In this document: piece after piece, positions 17,407 through 26,791 of the stretch
Layout of the letters: every line of letters starts with the position of its first letter
Numbering within the stretch: the stretch's first letter is position 1
Assembly: GCA_002869065.1 (NCBI GenBank)
Contig: PKTR01000004.1
Location: forward strand, 1-64,000
Length of the DNA: 64,000 bases
Source: Hyphomicrobiales bacterium
GTDB lineage: Bacteria > Pseudomonadota > Alphaproteobacteria > Rhizobiales > Rhodobiaceae
Direction: 5' to 3'
Position numbers and translations under genes: made by a program
Notes under the pieces: model-generated
Database searches by the model: none
Told to the model about the DNA's origin: nothing
Seen by the model: the letters and a program-made list of their open reading frames with translations, nothing else

Positions 17407-18132
17407 ATGACCGGACTGCCGATACCCGACCTGCTCGCTGCCGTTCTGTTCAGCCTGTTCGCCGGAATGATGATCCCGCTCGGCGGCATACTCGCGCTGA
17501 TCGAGCGCCTGCGCCCGACCTGGCTCGAAACCGAATTCCGCCACAGCGTCATGGCCTTCGGCGGCGGCGTGCTGATCGCAGCGGTGTCCCTGGTCCTGAT
17601 CCCGGAGGGAATGAAGCATCTGTCGGCCGGCGTCGCGCTTGGCGCCTTCGTTGCCGGAGGATTGGCGTTTGCCTACTTCGAAAAAGCCTCGAATGCCGGA
17701 GACAAAGCCCAGTTCTGGGCCATGTTGACGGATTTCGTACCGGAAGCGCTGGCGCTCGGCGCAATGCTGGCCGCGGGCGCACCCGAAGCCGGCCTGCTCG
17801 CGCTGTTGATCGGCTTGCAGAATCTGCCCGAGGGCTTCAACGCCTTTCGCGAACTCGCCGCCCGCAAAGGCAGGAAAACCCGCCACAGGACGCTGTTCCA
17901 CTTCGTCCTGCTCGGCTTGCTCGGCCCCGTCGCCGGCGCGACCGGCTATCTCCTGCTCGGCGATTTCCCGGAAGGCACCGCCGTCATCATGATGGTGGCC
18001 GCAGGCGGCATCCTGTTTCTGATGTTCCAGGATATCGCGCCCAAGGCCCATCTCGCCAACCGCACGGCGCCGTCCATTGCCGCCGTTGCCGGTTTCGCTT
18101 TCGGCCTGCTCGGCCAGATGCTGCTTGGCTAG
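17407..18132 (+). CDS. ZIP-family divalent metal transporter
   Basis: 241 residues with about eight hydrophobic segments. ZIP features: a polar TM4-like motif LTDFVPEALALGAML, a TM5-like motif LIGLQNLPEGFNAF (in the place of the HNxPEG metal site, with Gln replacing His), and MFQDIAPKAH near the C-terminus. ZIP proteins move Zn, Fe or Mn into the cytoplasm. The metal-binding His of TM4 and TM5 is replaced (DFVPE, QNLPE), so substrate preference may differ from classical zinc importers. It is preceded closely by the DUF6653-like gene. Confidence 0.87.
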   Translation: MTGLPIPDLLAAVLFSLFAGMMIPLGGILALIERLRPTWLETEFRHSVMAFGGGVLIAAVSLVLIPEGMKHLSAGVALGAFVAGGLAFAYFEKASNAGDKAQFWAMLTDFVPEALALGAMLAAGAPEAGLLALLIGLQNLPEGFNAFRELAARKGRKTRHRTLFHFVLLGLLGPVAGATGYLLLGDFPEGTAVIMMVAAGGILFLMFQDIAPKAHLANRTAPSIAAVAGFAFGLLGQMLLG

Positions 18133-18150
18133 AAGTCGAGAGAGACCGTG

Positions 18151-18543
18151 TCACCGCCGCTTGCGCGGCACGCTCGGCGCAAGGAAGCCCAGAATTGCGG
18201 CATTCATCACCAGCAGGGCAACGTTGCCGAATTCGGCCTGCGGGAACCCTGAGAACAGGATCAGGAAGGCGAATGTTGCGGCAAGAAGCAGCGACCAAAC
18301 CACGAAGACCACCAGAAATCCGTAGGCCTCGCGCGGCCGGTAGGCGAGCCAGAAAAGGCAGCCGACCGGCAGCAACCCCATGGTCCCGATCAACCGCACG
18401 AAGGCAAGATCGTAACTCTCGAACCCCATCAGGTCGTGATACCAGTCCGGGAAGAACCAGTGCGATAGCGGCCACCAGAAGAGCGTGAAAAGCCCAAGGC
18501 CGGCCGCATAGAGGCGCAGAATCGCAAGCTTCGAAAGTGTCAT
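18151..18543 (-). CDS. Small integral membrane protein of unknown function
   Basis: 130 residues, about four transmembrane helices (residues 8-28, 49-66, 73-97, 104-121). A WWPLSHWFFPDWYHDLMGF loop between helices 1 and 2 is rich in Trp/His/Phe, and the tail is basic (PRKRR). I do not recognise a family with confidence. The gene converges with the ZIP transporter (18-bp gap). Confidence 0.7.
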   Translation of the reverse strand: MTLSKLAILRLYAAGLGLFTLFWWPLSHWFFPDWYHDLMGFESYDLAFVRLIGTMGLLPVGCLFWLAYRPREAYGFLVVFVVWSLLLAATFAFLILFSGFPQAEFGNVALLVMNAAILGFLAPSVPRKRR

Positions 18544-18650
18544 GCCGGATCGTTCCGTTGTTTGCGGCCGCTGGCAACGCGTTGAAGCGCATCCGGTTTT
18601 TTTTCAAACCCGCAACGCGCTTCAGCCTTCGGTCATTCGCGTATTCTTGT

Positions 18651-18674
18651 CCAAAAAGTCTGCCGACTTTTTGG
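18651..18674 (-). terminator. A/T-rich hairpin downstream of argC
   Basis: CCAAAAAGTC and GACTTTTTGG form a perfect 10-bp inverted repeat with a 4-nt loop, 10 bp past the argC stop. The T run lies within the 3' arm. It fits a terminator of argC but is also the kind of short hairpin repeated in Rhizobiales intergenic DNA. Confidence 0.55.
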
Positions 18675-18683
18675 GAAAGCGCT

Positions 18684-19739
18684 TTACGGGAACATCGGCA
18701 GCTGGGTCAGCCCCGTCGTTTCCTCGAGCCCGAACATGACGTTCATGTTCTGCAGCGCCTGGCCGGCCGATCCCTTGACCAGATTGTCGAGCGTGCCGAT
18801 GACGATCGCACGCCCCGGCATGCGGTCGGCAAAGACGCCGATCGACACGTAGTTCGAACCGCGCACCGCCTGCGTCGCCGGCATCTGCCCCTCCGGCAGA
18901 ACGCGCACGAACGGCTCGGCATCGTAGCGCGCCGAAAGCGTCGCCCGAAGATCGTCCGGCGACGCGCCATTGGCGAGCCTGACGTAGCAGGTCACCAGCT
19001 CGCCGCGGCTCATCGGCACCAGATGCGGGGTGAAGTTGACGATGATATCGCCCCGGCCGGCAGCCACGCCGATTTCCTGTTCGATTTCCGGCGCATGCCG
19101 GTGCTTGGCGACCGAATAGGGTGACATCCCCTCGCCCGCCTCACAAAACAGCGTGTTCTGCTTCAGGCCGCGCCCGGCGCCGGAAACGCCCGACTTCGCA
19201 TCGATGATGAGATCGCCGGCATCGACCTGGCCCGCGCCGACAATCGGCAACAGCGCGGTCAGCACCGCCGTCGGGTAGCAGCCCGGGCACGCAACCAGCC
19301 GCGCGCCGGCAATCGCGTCGCGGTAGTGCTCTGTGAGCCCGTAGACCGCCTCGCCCTGCAGACCGAGCGCCTGATGCGCATGACCGTACCATTCGGCATA
19401 GGTATCGGCATTGCGCAGCCGGAAGTCGGCCGACATGTCGATGATCTTGACCTTCGGATGCTCCTCGAAGATCCGCTTGGTGATCTCCTGCGTGGTGCCG
19501 TGCGGCAGGCCGCAGAACACCGCATCGATGGCATCCCAGTCGGTCTGCTCCCAGGTCACGAGGTCAGGCAGATCGAGCATGCCGAGATGCGGAAAGACGT
19601 CCGCCATCGGCTTGCCGGCGTGGGAATTCGCCGTCAGCGCAACGATCTCGACCTCGGGATGTCGGGCGGCAAGGCGCACCAGATCGGCGCCCGTATAACC
19701 GGACGCACCCAAAACACCGATCCGAATCTTGTCCGCCAT
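18684..19739 (-). CDS. argC: N-acetyl-gamma-glutamyl-phosphate reductase
   Basis: 351 residues from MADKIRIGVLGASGYTG; GGAGGC lies 4 bp before this ATG. The NADP fold is at the N-terminus. The active-site signature is VACPGCYPTA with the catalytic cysteine at about residue 154. KSGVSGAGRGLKQN and the C-terminal VRGSNYVSIGVFAD also match. This is the long (type 1, about 350-residue) form. It makes N-acetylglutamate 5-semialdehyde in arginine synthesis. It follows the ureohydrolase gene by 100 bp. Confidence 0.96.
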   Translation of the reverse strand: MADKIRIGVLGASGYTGADLVRLAARHPEVEIVALTANSHAGKPMADVFPHLGMLDLPDLVTWEQTDWDAIDAVFCGLPHGTTQEITKRIFEEHPKVKIIDMSADFRLRNADTYAEWYGHAHQALGLQGEAVYGLTEHYRDAIAGARLVACPGCYPTAVLTALLPIVGAGQVDAGDLIIDAKSGVSGAGRGLKQNTLFCEAGEGMSPYSVAKHRHAPEIEQEIGVAAGRGDIIVNFTPHLVPMSRGELVTCYVRLANGASPDDLRATLSARYDAEPFVRVLPEGQMPATQAVRGSNYVSIGVFADRMPGRAIVIGTLDNLVKGSAGQALQNMNVMFGLEETTGLTQLPMFP

Positions 19740-19838
19740 GATTGCCTCCATAGGGCTCGACCTCTTCGGCGAGCGATGTAGAGCAAATCAGCGGCGGGCG
19801 CAATTCATGCCGTGTGGGCGGCTGCCTGCCGGCGGCGC

Positions 19839-20795
19839 TCAGCGCCGCCTTTCGGCGAGCAATCCGAGATAGGTCTGCGCCACGGAAGCGCCGGCAATCG
19901 AGGTGATGTCGGCGTGATCATAGGCCGGCGCGACCTCGGTAACGTCGCCGCCGACGAAATCGATCGAGGTCAGCCCGCGCAGAATGGCGAGCGCCTCGCG
20001 CGTCGTCAGACCGCCCGCGACCGGCGTCCCCGTCCCCGGCGCATAGGCCGGATCGAGACAGTCGATGTCGAAGGTCATGTAGGCCTGCCGGTCGCCGATG
20101 CGCGCCTTGATCCGCTCCGTAACAGCGGCGACGCCCAGTTCCTCGACCTGCCAGCCATAGATGATCTCAAGCCCGAAATCGGCCGGCGCGTGGGTGCGGA
20201 TGCCGACCTGGATGACGTGCTCGGGATCGATGATGCCGGCCTTCACCGCGCGCCCGATCATCGTGCCGTGGTCGAGCCGTTCGCCGTCGTCGTCCCAGGT
20301 GTCCTGATGGGCGTCGAAATGAACGAGCGCCAGCGGCCCGTGTTTCTCCGCATGCGCCTTCAGCAACGGCCAGGTGACGAAATGGTCGCCGCCCATGGAG
20401 AACAGATGCACGCCCGCGTCGAGGATCTCCTTCGCCTGCGCCTCGATGCAGCCGGGAATCTCCGCATGCCGGCCATAGTCGAAAACGCAATCTCCATAGT
20501 CGATGACGGCCAGATCCTCGAAAATGTCGAAGCCGAACGGATATTGCGGATCGCCGTCCATGATCGCCGAAGCCCGGCGAATGCCCTGCGGGCCGAACCG
20601 CGCACCGGGACGGTTGGAAACGGCGGCATCGAAGGGAATGCCCCACACGGCCACGTCGACGCCTTCCAGGTCGCGGGTGTAGCGGCGGCGCATGAAGGAG
20701 AGCGCGCCGCCATAGGTCGGCTCATGGCTGCCACCCTTCAGGCTCTTGCCGAGGAATGCGTTGTCGGTCGGACGGGGATGAGTCTTGTCGTGCAT
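19839..20795 (-). CDS. speB: Agmatinase-family ureohydrolase
   Basis: 318 residues. The binuclear Mn site is complete: GGDHFVTWP, HFDAHQDT, and TFDIDCLDPAYAPGTGTP. The N-terminal FGPQGIRRAS and the distal GGDVTEVAPAYD also match. Agmatinase makes putrescine and urea from agmatine. Members of the family also include guanidinobutyrase and guanidinase, so the amidine substrate is inferred. It is adjacent to argC, so both ends of arginine metabolism sit together. Confidence 0.88.
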   Translation of the reverse strand: MHDKTHPRPTDNAFLGKSLKGGSHEPTYGGALSFMRRRYTRDLEGVDVAVWGIPFDAAVSNRPGARFGPQGIRRASAIMDGDPQYPFGFDIFEDLAVIDYGDCVFDYGRHAEIPGCIEAQAKEILDAGVHLFSMGGDHFVTWPLLKAHAEKHGPLALVHFDAHQDTWDDDGERLDHGTMIGRAVKAGIIDPEHVIQVGIRTHAPADFGLEIIYGWQVEELGVAAVTERIKARIGDRQAYMTFDIDCLDPAYAPGTGTPVAGGLTTREALAILRGLTSIDFVGGDVTEVAPAYDHADITSIAGASVAQTYLGLLAERRR

Positions 20796-20963
20796 GAAAA
20801 CCCCACACGGAAAGGGCGGTCATGATGTCGTCGCGGACCGGCCGAACGCGGATCGCCCACGAATGCCCGAAAGGCGCGCCAAAGCCAAGGCTTGGTCGGG
20901 AGTTTTTTGTGACTGAGGAAAGGATGGCGGGAAATGCCGACGCAACCGCCATCGACAGGTCAA

Positions 20964-23411
20964 TCAGAACAGGAAGTCGCCGGCGTCGAGACCGGACGCG
21001 TGGTTCACCAGAACGATGCTGTTGCCGGTGCCGTCGATGTCGATCGTCGTATTGCCGCCCGAAACCGAGATCGACAGATCGCGGAAACGAATTCCGTAGG
21101 CGCTGAGGTCGATCTTGTCGTTGCCGGTGCCGAAATCGCCAATCCTGTCGTCGCCGCTGTTGGTGCCGAATACGAAGATGTCGTTGCCCTTCCCGCCCCA
21201 CAGCAGGTCGTTGTGAGCGCCGCCGTTGATCGTGTCGTCGCCAAGTCCGCCGAGCAGGGTATCGCGTCCGCCCACCCCGAAGAGCAGGTCATCCTGGCTG
21301 CCGCCGTTGACCCGGTCCGAGCCGTTTTCCCCCGACAGGAAATCATTGCCGGCTCCGCCGCGTAGCGTGTCGTTGTCATCTCCCCCGCGCAGGCTGTCGC
21401 GGCCGGTCAACCCGTCGAGCACGTCATCGGCCCGGCCACCAAGAAGCGTGTCGTTGCCGCCACCGCCGCTCAGCGTGTCCGTGCCGAGATTTCCGACCAG
21501 CCGGTCGTTGCCCACGCCGCCATACAGGTCGTCCTTGCCGACCGCGCCACGCAGGGTGTCGTTGCCGAGACTGCCGAGCAGCCGGTCATCGCCGATCTTG
21601 CCATCGATCCGGTCGTCGCCACCGCGCCCGCCGATCGTGTCGTCGCCGTCCATACCCCACAGCCGATTGGCGCGTCCATTGCCGAGAATTCGGTCGGAAT
21701 GCTCGCCGCCGATCGCGTTTTCGATCACGGTACCGTCGGCAATGCGAAAACTCGTGTTGTCGATGGAGCCCGTAGCCCCCGGAGCAAGATCGATGGTGGC
21801 TTTGGAATTGACCGCCGCCACATTGATCGTATCGACGCCGCCATCGGTGTCACGGATCGTCGAACGCCCGCTCTCGCCCGCATAGAGGCTGTATTCGTCG
21901 GTGTAGATGTAAAGGTCGTTCCTGGTGGAGCCGCTGCCATAGGCTGTCAGTTTGGCATCGTTCACCGCGCCTGAATCGGCCGCGTAGGTGTCGACGATGT
22001 TGACCGTCCAGGTACCCTTGCTGTCCTCGCCGCGAAAGGCGTTGCTCGAATAGATCCAGCCGCTCAGATCGGTACTGCCGCCCGCTCCCCAGACGAGCCG
22101 GCTCGTCGTCCCGCTCGGCGAGGTCAGTTCGATGATCAGATCGCCGGCATAGGTATGGTCGATATCCAGATCGAGCGCGATCGACTCGATCGCGACATTC
22201 TTGTCGAGCGTGATCGAAAACGTCACGCCACGCGGATTGGCATCGGGGATCGCGTGATAGCCGCTGTTTGTCCCGGTCGCCTTCGCCTCGTTGCTCGACG
22301 TCGACTGCAGGGTCCAGCTCTCTGCCAGGCGCACGGCTGCACGCGCGTCGACCAGGCCGAAGCCGTAGTCATTGCTGAAATGCATGCCGCCGCCATTCCA
22401 GCTGTCGGCCCCGTTCATCGCCCAGCGGTCGCTTTCGTAGCCTTCCGGCGTCGCCCCGACAGCGCTCCCGGTATGGCGCGCGCTCGCGGCCAGAATTGCC
22501 TGCACGTCGCGCCAGCCGAGATCGGGATTGGCCTCCAGGATCAACGCAACGACGCCGGTGATCATCGGTGTCGCGGCCGACGTGCCGGCAAACCCGCTGG
22601 TGTAGTCGGTCGAGGAATACCCGGCCGAGCCGATGAAATCGGTCGTCGTCACCTGTCCGATATCGACCGGCGCCGAGATCAGCACGCTCGCGCCCGGCGT
22701 GCTGTAGAACGTGATGTCCCCATCACGCTCCGTCGCGGCCACGCCGATCGTGTAGCGGCTGTTGATGAAACCCGAAGTGTTGGCATCGTCGCCGCTCTCG
22801 CGGCCGTTCCCGGCAGCGACCACCATGACGGTGCCGAGCCCGTCGCGGCCATTGTTGGCGCTGTAGCTGATGCCGGAGAAAAAGTTCTGCCAATAGGGAT
22901 TGGTGACATCGTCGGCATAGGCCGAGACGAAGCCCCAGCTGTGGTTGGTGACGTCGAACCGCGCCTGCGTACGCATCGCGGCTTCGAAATCCGCATCGTT
23001 CAGACCGAAGATGTTGACCCCGGCAATCCGCGCGTCATAGGCGACGCCGACCGTTCCGGTGCCATTGCGAACCGAGGCAATGATGCCGGCGACCGAGGTA
23101 CCGTGCGGCGAGTCCCGGTTGGTGTTGGGCATCGGATCGTGAACCGAGCCGGACAACGTCACGTGAAGGCTGCTGTCGTAATTCGCGGCAAGATCGGAGT
23201 GGGTATACTGCACGCCGCTGTCGTAGATGCCGACCTTGACGCCTTCGCCGGTATATTCATCCCAGATCGCACGGACATTGAGGTCGACACGCGGCGTATC
23301 GACCTGATTGACGATGTACCACTGATCGTCGAACAGATTATCCGTCGGCAACCCCATCGTTTCGATCCGGGTGCCAAGTTTGGTCGCGGTCTCGGACTTG
23401 GTCAGGCTCAT
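20964..23411 (-). CDS. Type I-secreted subtilisin-like protease with P domain and RTX repeats
   Basis: 815 residues with no signal peptide and no long propeptide. An S8/kexin-like domain covers about residues 30-370, with catalytic Asp64 (GIYDSGVQ), His103 (SPHGTSVAG) and Ser278 (GFAGTSAATP). A proprotein-convertase P domain covers about 375-495 (DHTYAGDLIIELTSPSGT). Some 16-18 RTX nonapeptides (GGxGxDxLx) fill about 560-750. The end, TIDIDGTGNSIVLVNHASGLDAGDFLF (in part), looks like a type I secretion signal with a hydrophobic tail. Calcium would fold the repeats outside the cell. No ABC/HlyD exporter genes are in the window. Confidence 0.95.
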   Translation of the reverse strand: MSLTKSETATKLGTRIETMGLPTDNLFDDQWYIVNQVDTPRVDLNVRAIWDEYTGEGVKVGIYDSGVQYTHSDLAANYDSSLHVTLSGSVHDPMPNTNRDSPHGTSVAGIIASVRNGTGTVGVAYDARIAGVNIFGLNDADFEAAMRTQARFDVTNHSWGFVSAYADDVTNPYWQNFFSGISYSANNGRDGLGTVMVVAAGNGRESGDDANTSGFINSRYTIGVAATERDGDITFYSTPGASVLISAPVDIGQVTTTDFIGSAGYSSTDYTSGFAGTSAATPMITGVVALILEANPDLGWRDVQAILAASARHTGSAVGATPEGYESDRWAMNGADSWNGGGMHFSNDYGFGLVDARAAVRLAESWTLQSTSSNEAKATGTNSGYHAIPDANPRGVTFSITLDKNVAIESIALDLDIDHTYAGDLIIELTSPSGTTSRLVWGAGGSTDLSGWIYSSNAFRGEDSKGTWTVNIVDTYAADSGAVNDAKLTAYGSGSTRNDLYIYTDEYSLYAGESGRSTIRDTDGGVDTINVAAVNSKATIDLAPGATGSIDNTSFRIADGTVIENAIGGEHSDRILGNGRANRLWGMDGDDTIGGRGGDDRIDGKIGDDRLLGSLGNDTLRGAVGKDDLYGGVGNDRLVGNLGTDTLSGGGGNDTLLGGRADDVLDGLTGRDSLRGGDDNDTLRGGAGNDFLSGENGSDRVNGGSQDDLLFGVGGRDTLLGGLGDDTINGGAHNDLLWGGKGNDIFVFGTNSGDDRIGDFGTGNDKIDLSAYGIRFRDLSISVSGGNTTIDIDGTGNSIVLVNHASGLDAGDFLF

Positions 23412-23596
23412 CTCGCAGCTTCCGCATAGTGCCGGCGAATCACGTTCATTGTGAATTACGCCAAAGAATTATGTCGAAAACATCGCCACCATGGCCAGTC
23501 TAACGGGCTCCCCTTGCCGACTCGTTAGGATGGTGCACGCAATTTGAACTCTTTTTGCTTCCTCCCGAGAAGCAGAATGATACCGACCCCCAAAAC

Positions 23597-23626
23597 AAAA
23601 AGGCGGCCCGTTGCCGGACCGCCTTT
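23597..23626 (-). terminator. Rho-independent terminator of rplM-rpsI
   Basis: On the minus strand AAAGGCGG pairs with CCGCCTTT, with CCGG/CCGG pairing possible inside, then TTTTGTTTT. It lies 25 bp past the rpsI stop. Confidence 0.85.
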
Positions 23627-23650
23627 CCGAAATCGTACTGGCGAAACGCC

Positions 23651-24142
23651 TTAGCGCTTCGAGAACTGGAAGCTGCGGCGAGCCTTGGCGCGACCGTACT
23701 TCTTACGTTCGACGACACGCGAGTCGCGGGTCAGGAAGCCGCCGCGCTTGAGAACGCCGCGCAGATCCGGCTCGTAATAGGTCAGAGCCTTGGAAATGCC
23801 GTGGCGCAGCGCACCGGCCTGGCCCGACAGACCGCCACCGGCGACGGTGGCTTCGATGTCGTACTGGCCATCGCGGTTGGCCGCGACGATCGGCTGCTGA
23901 AGGATCATCTGCAACACCGGACGACCGAAATACTCGGTGAAGTCCTTCTTGTTGACGATGATGCGGCCCGTGCCCGGCTTCAGCCAGACGCGCGAGACGG
24001 CGTCCTTACGCTTGCCGGTGGCATAGGCGCGACCCTGGGCGTCGAGCTTCTGGACATGAACCGGTGCTTCCGGCTCGGACGGCGCCGCTTCCGTACCCAT
24101 CGCAGCGCCGAGATCTTCGAGAGTCTGGATCTCATCGGCCAT
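23651..24142 (-). CDS. rpsI: 30S ribosomal protein S9
   Basis: 163 residues. The S9 core starts at [20 protein letters not shown] (residue 41) and ends in [17 protein letters not shown], the basic tail that reaches the ribosomal P site. A 40-residue acidic Pro/Glu N-terminal extension ([16 protein letters not shown]) is typical of alphaproteobacterial S9. It is co-transcribed with rplM (2-bp gap). Confidence 0.98.
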   Translation of the reverse strand: MADEIQTLEDLGAAMGTEAAPSEPEAPVHVQKLDAQGRAYATGKRKDAVSRVWLKPGTGRIIVNKKDFTEYFGRPVLQMILQQPIVAANRDGQYDIEATVAGGGLSGQAGALRHGISKALTYYEPDLRGVLKRGGFLTRDSRVVERKKYGRAKARRSFQFSKR

Positions 24143-24144
24143 GG

Positions 24145-24609
24145 TCAGGCCCTCCTAGCATTCTTCGGATTGAGAGCGGCGACATCGACCGCCACCGGCT
24201 GCTGCGCTTCATGCGGATGCTCGCCACCGGCGTAGACACGCAGGTTCTTGAGCTGAGCGCGGGTCAGCGGACCGCCCGGCATCATGCGCTGCACGGCCTT
24301 TTCCAGCACACGCTCGGGGAACCGGCCTTCAAGGATTTCGCGCGCGGTGCGCTCCTTGATGCCGCCCGGGTGACCGGTGTGCCAGTAATACTTCTTGTCG
24401 CTGTACTTGCGGCCCGTGAGGACCACCTTGTCAGCGTTGATGACGATGACGTTGTCGCCAAGGTCCATGTGGGGCGTGAAGGTCGGGAGGTGCTTGCCGC
24501 GCAGTCGCATAGCGATGAAGGCGGCGAGGCGACCGACGACCAGCCCTTCGGCATCGATCAAGATCCATTTCTTGTCGATATCAGCCGCTTTGGCCGAATA
24601 GGTCTTCAT
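24145..24609 (-). CDS. rplM: 50S ribosomal protein L13
   Basis: 154 residues from [15 protein letters not shown]; this conserved start is used rather than the longer frame. L13 signatures: [48 protein letters not shown] and [11 protein letters not shown]...LKNLRVYAG. It is a large-subunit assembly protein and heads the rplM-rpsI operon. Confidence 0.98.
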   Translation of the reverse strand: MKTYSAKAADIDKKWILIDAEGLVVGRLAAFIAMRLRGKHLPTFTPHMDLGDNVIVINADKVVLTGRKYSDKKYYWHTGHPGGIKERTAREILEGRFPERVLEKAVQRMMPGGPLTRAQLKNLRVYAGGEHPHEAQQPVAVDVAALNPKNARRA

Positions 24610-24825
24610 TGTGCGTCTCTTGAACCGTTGTCGTGGTTGAAACTGTGACTGGCGTTTCGCGGGTTTCGTTCGGAAAAACCGGCCGAGGCCCGCAATGAAC
24701 GCCGACGGCGACACATCGGCCGCCGCAATCGTCGCTGATCTAAGCCATGCCTCCGCTCACGTCAAGCGCAAAATTCGAAAAACATCGTTATAAAACAGCG
24801 CTTTGCAATTGCGGTAATATAATAC

Positions 24826-25266
24826 CTAAGTTGTCGGACGCGGCGGAATCGAATAGGTCGCCGTCGCATGTGCCACCAGTGTGTCGGACGCAACCGAGTG
24901 CAGCCGCGACTCCGTCACCGCCAAGCGCTTGCCGAGCTTCAACAATCGGCAATCGGCGACGATGTCGCCCGGCTCCGGCTTGTTGAGGAAGTTGATGTTG
25001 AGATTGGTGGTGACCGCCAGCGCCACCGGCCCGATATGGGCGAGGATCACCGCATAGGCCGCGAGATCGGCGAGCGCCATCATCGACGGGCCGGACACCG
25101 TGCCGCCCGGCCGCAAATGGCGGTCGGAGGCGTGCAGACGCACACTCGCGGTCCCCTCGCCGATCGCCTCGATGAAGTAGCACTGGCCACCGTCGTGGAT
25201 CTGCGGGAACTCCTTGTCGAGCATCGCGATCACATCGCCCGCCGTCATCACCGGTTTCAGGTTCAC
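24826..25266 (-). CDS. PaaI-type hotdog thioesterase
   Basis: 146 residues. GTG start chosen because GAGGAGGGG lies 6 bp upstream; the in-frame ATG 18 bp later has no such site. The hotdog fold shows LRPGGTVSGPSMMALADLAAYAVILAHIG and ALAVTTNLNINFLNKPEPGDI (in part), the PaaI/YiiD-like 4HBT signature. It would hydrolyse acyl-CoA thioesters, substrate unknown. It diverges from the enoyl-CoA hydratase gene, which may share the acyl-CoA context. Confidence 0.87.
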   Translation of the reverse strand: MNLKPVMTAGDVIAMLDKEFPQIHDGGQCYFIEAIGEGTASVRLHASDRHLRPGGTVSGPSMMALADLAAYAVILAHIGPVALAVTTNLNINFLNKPEPGDIVADCRLLKLGKRLAVTESRLHSVASDTLVAHATATYSIPPRPTT

Positions 25267-25437
25267 GCGTTCCCCTCCTCTTTTCGCTTTGCCGTGACGG
25301 ACACCCGTACTGTCCGACGCAGCCCTTTTCCGACCTCTACGATTGTTCCGCGCCATTGACAATCGACGCCGTAACGGAAGGCGACTATGGTGTCGGCAAC
25401 AAACATTCGGGGAAACGAAACAAGGAGGCGAAAGCCG

Positions 25438-26274
25438 ATGAGCACCGCAGCCGACGCCGCGACCACGCCCGCAGCCGCGAATGACGAACCGCTCGTCCTG
25501 CGCGAGGACGACGACGGCGTCACGATCCTGACCCTCAACCGCCCGCGCGCGCTGAACGCCCTGTCGCTGCCGCTGCTGCATGCCCTGCGCGAGGCGCTCG
25601 ACGATATCCGCGAGGACAAGTCGGTACGCGCGGTGATCCTGCGCGGCGCCGGGCGCGGCTTCTGCGCCGGCCACGATCTGAAGGAAATCACCTCCCATCG
25701 CGACGATCCCGATGGCGGCCGCGCCTTCTTCGAGACGCTGTTCGCAAGCTGCACCGACACCATGATGGCGATCCGCAACCTGCCCGTCGTCGTCATCGCC
25801 GAGGTTCAGGGGATAGCGACAGCCGCCGGCTGCCAGTTGCTGTCGACCTGCGACATGGCTGTTGCCTCCACGGAATCGAAGTTCGGCGTCAATGGCGTCG
25901 ATGCCGGCCTGTTCTGCTCGACCCCGATGGTGGCCCTGTCGCGCAATGTACCGCGCAAGGTCGCCATGCAGATGCTCACGCTTGGCCACATGATCGGCCC
26001 CGACGACGCCCGCACCTATGGCCTGGTCAACGAGGTCGTTGCACCCGACGAGCTTGCCGATACGGCGATGGCGATGGCCCGCCGCGCGGCGCAGAAATCG
26101 CGCGCCGTCGTCGCTCTCGGCAAGGAAGCTTTCTACCGCCAGGTCGAGCTCGGTGTCGAAGACGCCTATTCGCTAATGGGCCGGGTGATCGTCGACAACC
26201 TCATGATGCGCGACGCCGAGATCGGCATCGCCTGCTTCATCGGCAAGGAAAAGCCGGAGTGGGAAGACCGGTAG
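25438..26274 (+). CDS. Enoyl-CoA hydratase/isomerase family protein
   Basis: 278 residues; AAGGAGGCG precedes the ATG. Crotonase fold: LTLNRPRALNALSLPLLHAL, the oxyanion region GAGRGFCAGHDLKEI, and AEVQGIATAAGCQLLSTCDMAVAS. In this subgroup GVDAGLFCSTPMVALSR replaces the second catalytic Glu region; one of the two usual glutamates (the E of the xxGGGxE segment) is not evident, which is common in ECHDC3-like members. So hydratase activity is not certain. It is followed by a small membrane-protein gene (9 bp). Confidence 0.9.
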   Translation: MSTAADAATTPAAANDEPLVLREDDDGVTILTLNRPRALNALSLPLLHALREALDDIREDKSVRAVILRGAGRGFCAGHDLKEITSHRDDPDGGRAFFETLFASCTDTMMAIRNLPVVVIAEVQGIATAAGCQLLSTCDMAVASTESKFGVNGVDAGLFCSTPMVALSRNVPRKVAMQMLTLGHMIGPDDARTYGLVNEVVAPDELADTAMAMARRAAQKSRAVVALGKEAFYRQVELGVEDAYSLMGRVIVDNLMMRDAEIGIACFIGKEKPEWEDR

Positions 26275-26283
26275 CGCGCCCGC

Positions 26284-26754
26284 ATGGAGTTCATCGACAA
26301 TCTCGACCACACGCATCTAATCATCGGCGCCATCGCCTTTGCGCTCGGCTACGCCGTGGCGTTTTTGCGCGGCGACGGTCCCAAGCGGCCGGAACGCCGG
26401 ATGCCGACAGCCTCCGATGCTTTGGCGCGAACGCATCATGATGTCCGTCAGCCGCCCGTCCCGGCGCGCTCCGCAACACGCGAACCGCAGAACCGCACCG
26501 CCGCGCCCGCGCGCCCGACATCCCGGAACTGGTTCGCGATCGTCTTCCTGCTGGTGTGGCTGGTGGGCTGGACTTTCGGCATCTTCATGGCCGCAACCGA
26601 AATGCTGCCACCCATATCGGGCGGCAGCCTCGGTTTCGACAATCTGTTCGTCATGGTCTGGCTTGCTCTCGCCGTTGCCGGCTGGTTCCTCGTCGTCCGC
26701 GTGCTGATCAAGCTGTTGCGCGGCGAACCGCTGAAGAGCGAACGCGATTCCTGA
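26284..26754 (+). CDS. Small membrane protein of unknown function
   Basis: 156 residues. One TM segment at about 12-28 (LIIGAIAFALGYAVAFL), then a Pro/Arg/Ala-rich cytoplasmic-type linker (about 30-80), then two TM segments (about 83-104 and 118-142). No family recognised. It starts 9 bp after the enoyl-CoA hydratase stop and ends 37 bp before the CoA-binding protein gene, so these three may be one transcript. Confidence 0.7.
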   Translation: MEFIDNLDHTHLIIGAIAFALGYAVAFLRGDGPKRPERRMPTASDALARTHHDVRQPPVPARSATREPQNRTAAPARPTSRNWFAIVFLLVWLVGWTFGIFMAATEMLPPISGGSLGFDNLFVMVWLALAVAGWFLVVRVLIKLLRGEPLKSERDS

Positions 26755-26791
26755 CTTTCCTGCACAACGACAAAACCTGAGAAAACACCCG

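Noticed and set aside
25269-25989. A long minus-strand N-terminal extension of the thioesterase
   Set aside because: It is antisense to the enoyl-CoA hydratase gene and has no domain. The GTG at 25266 has a strong ribosome site.
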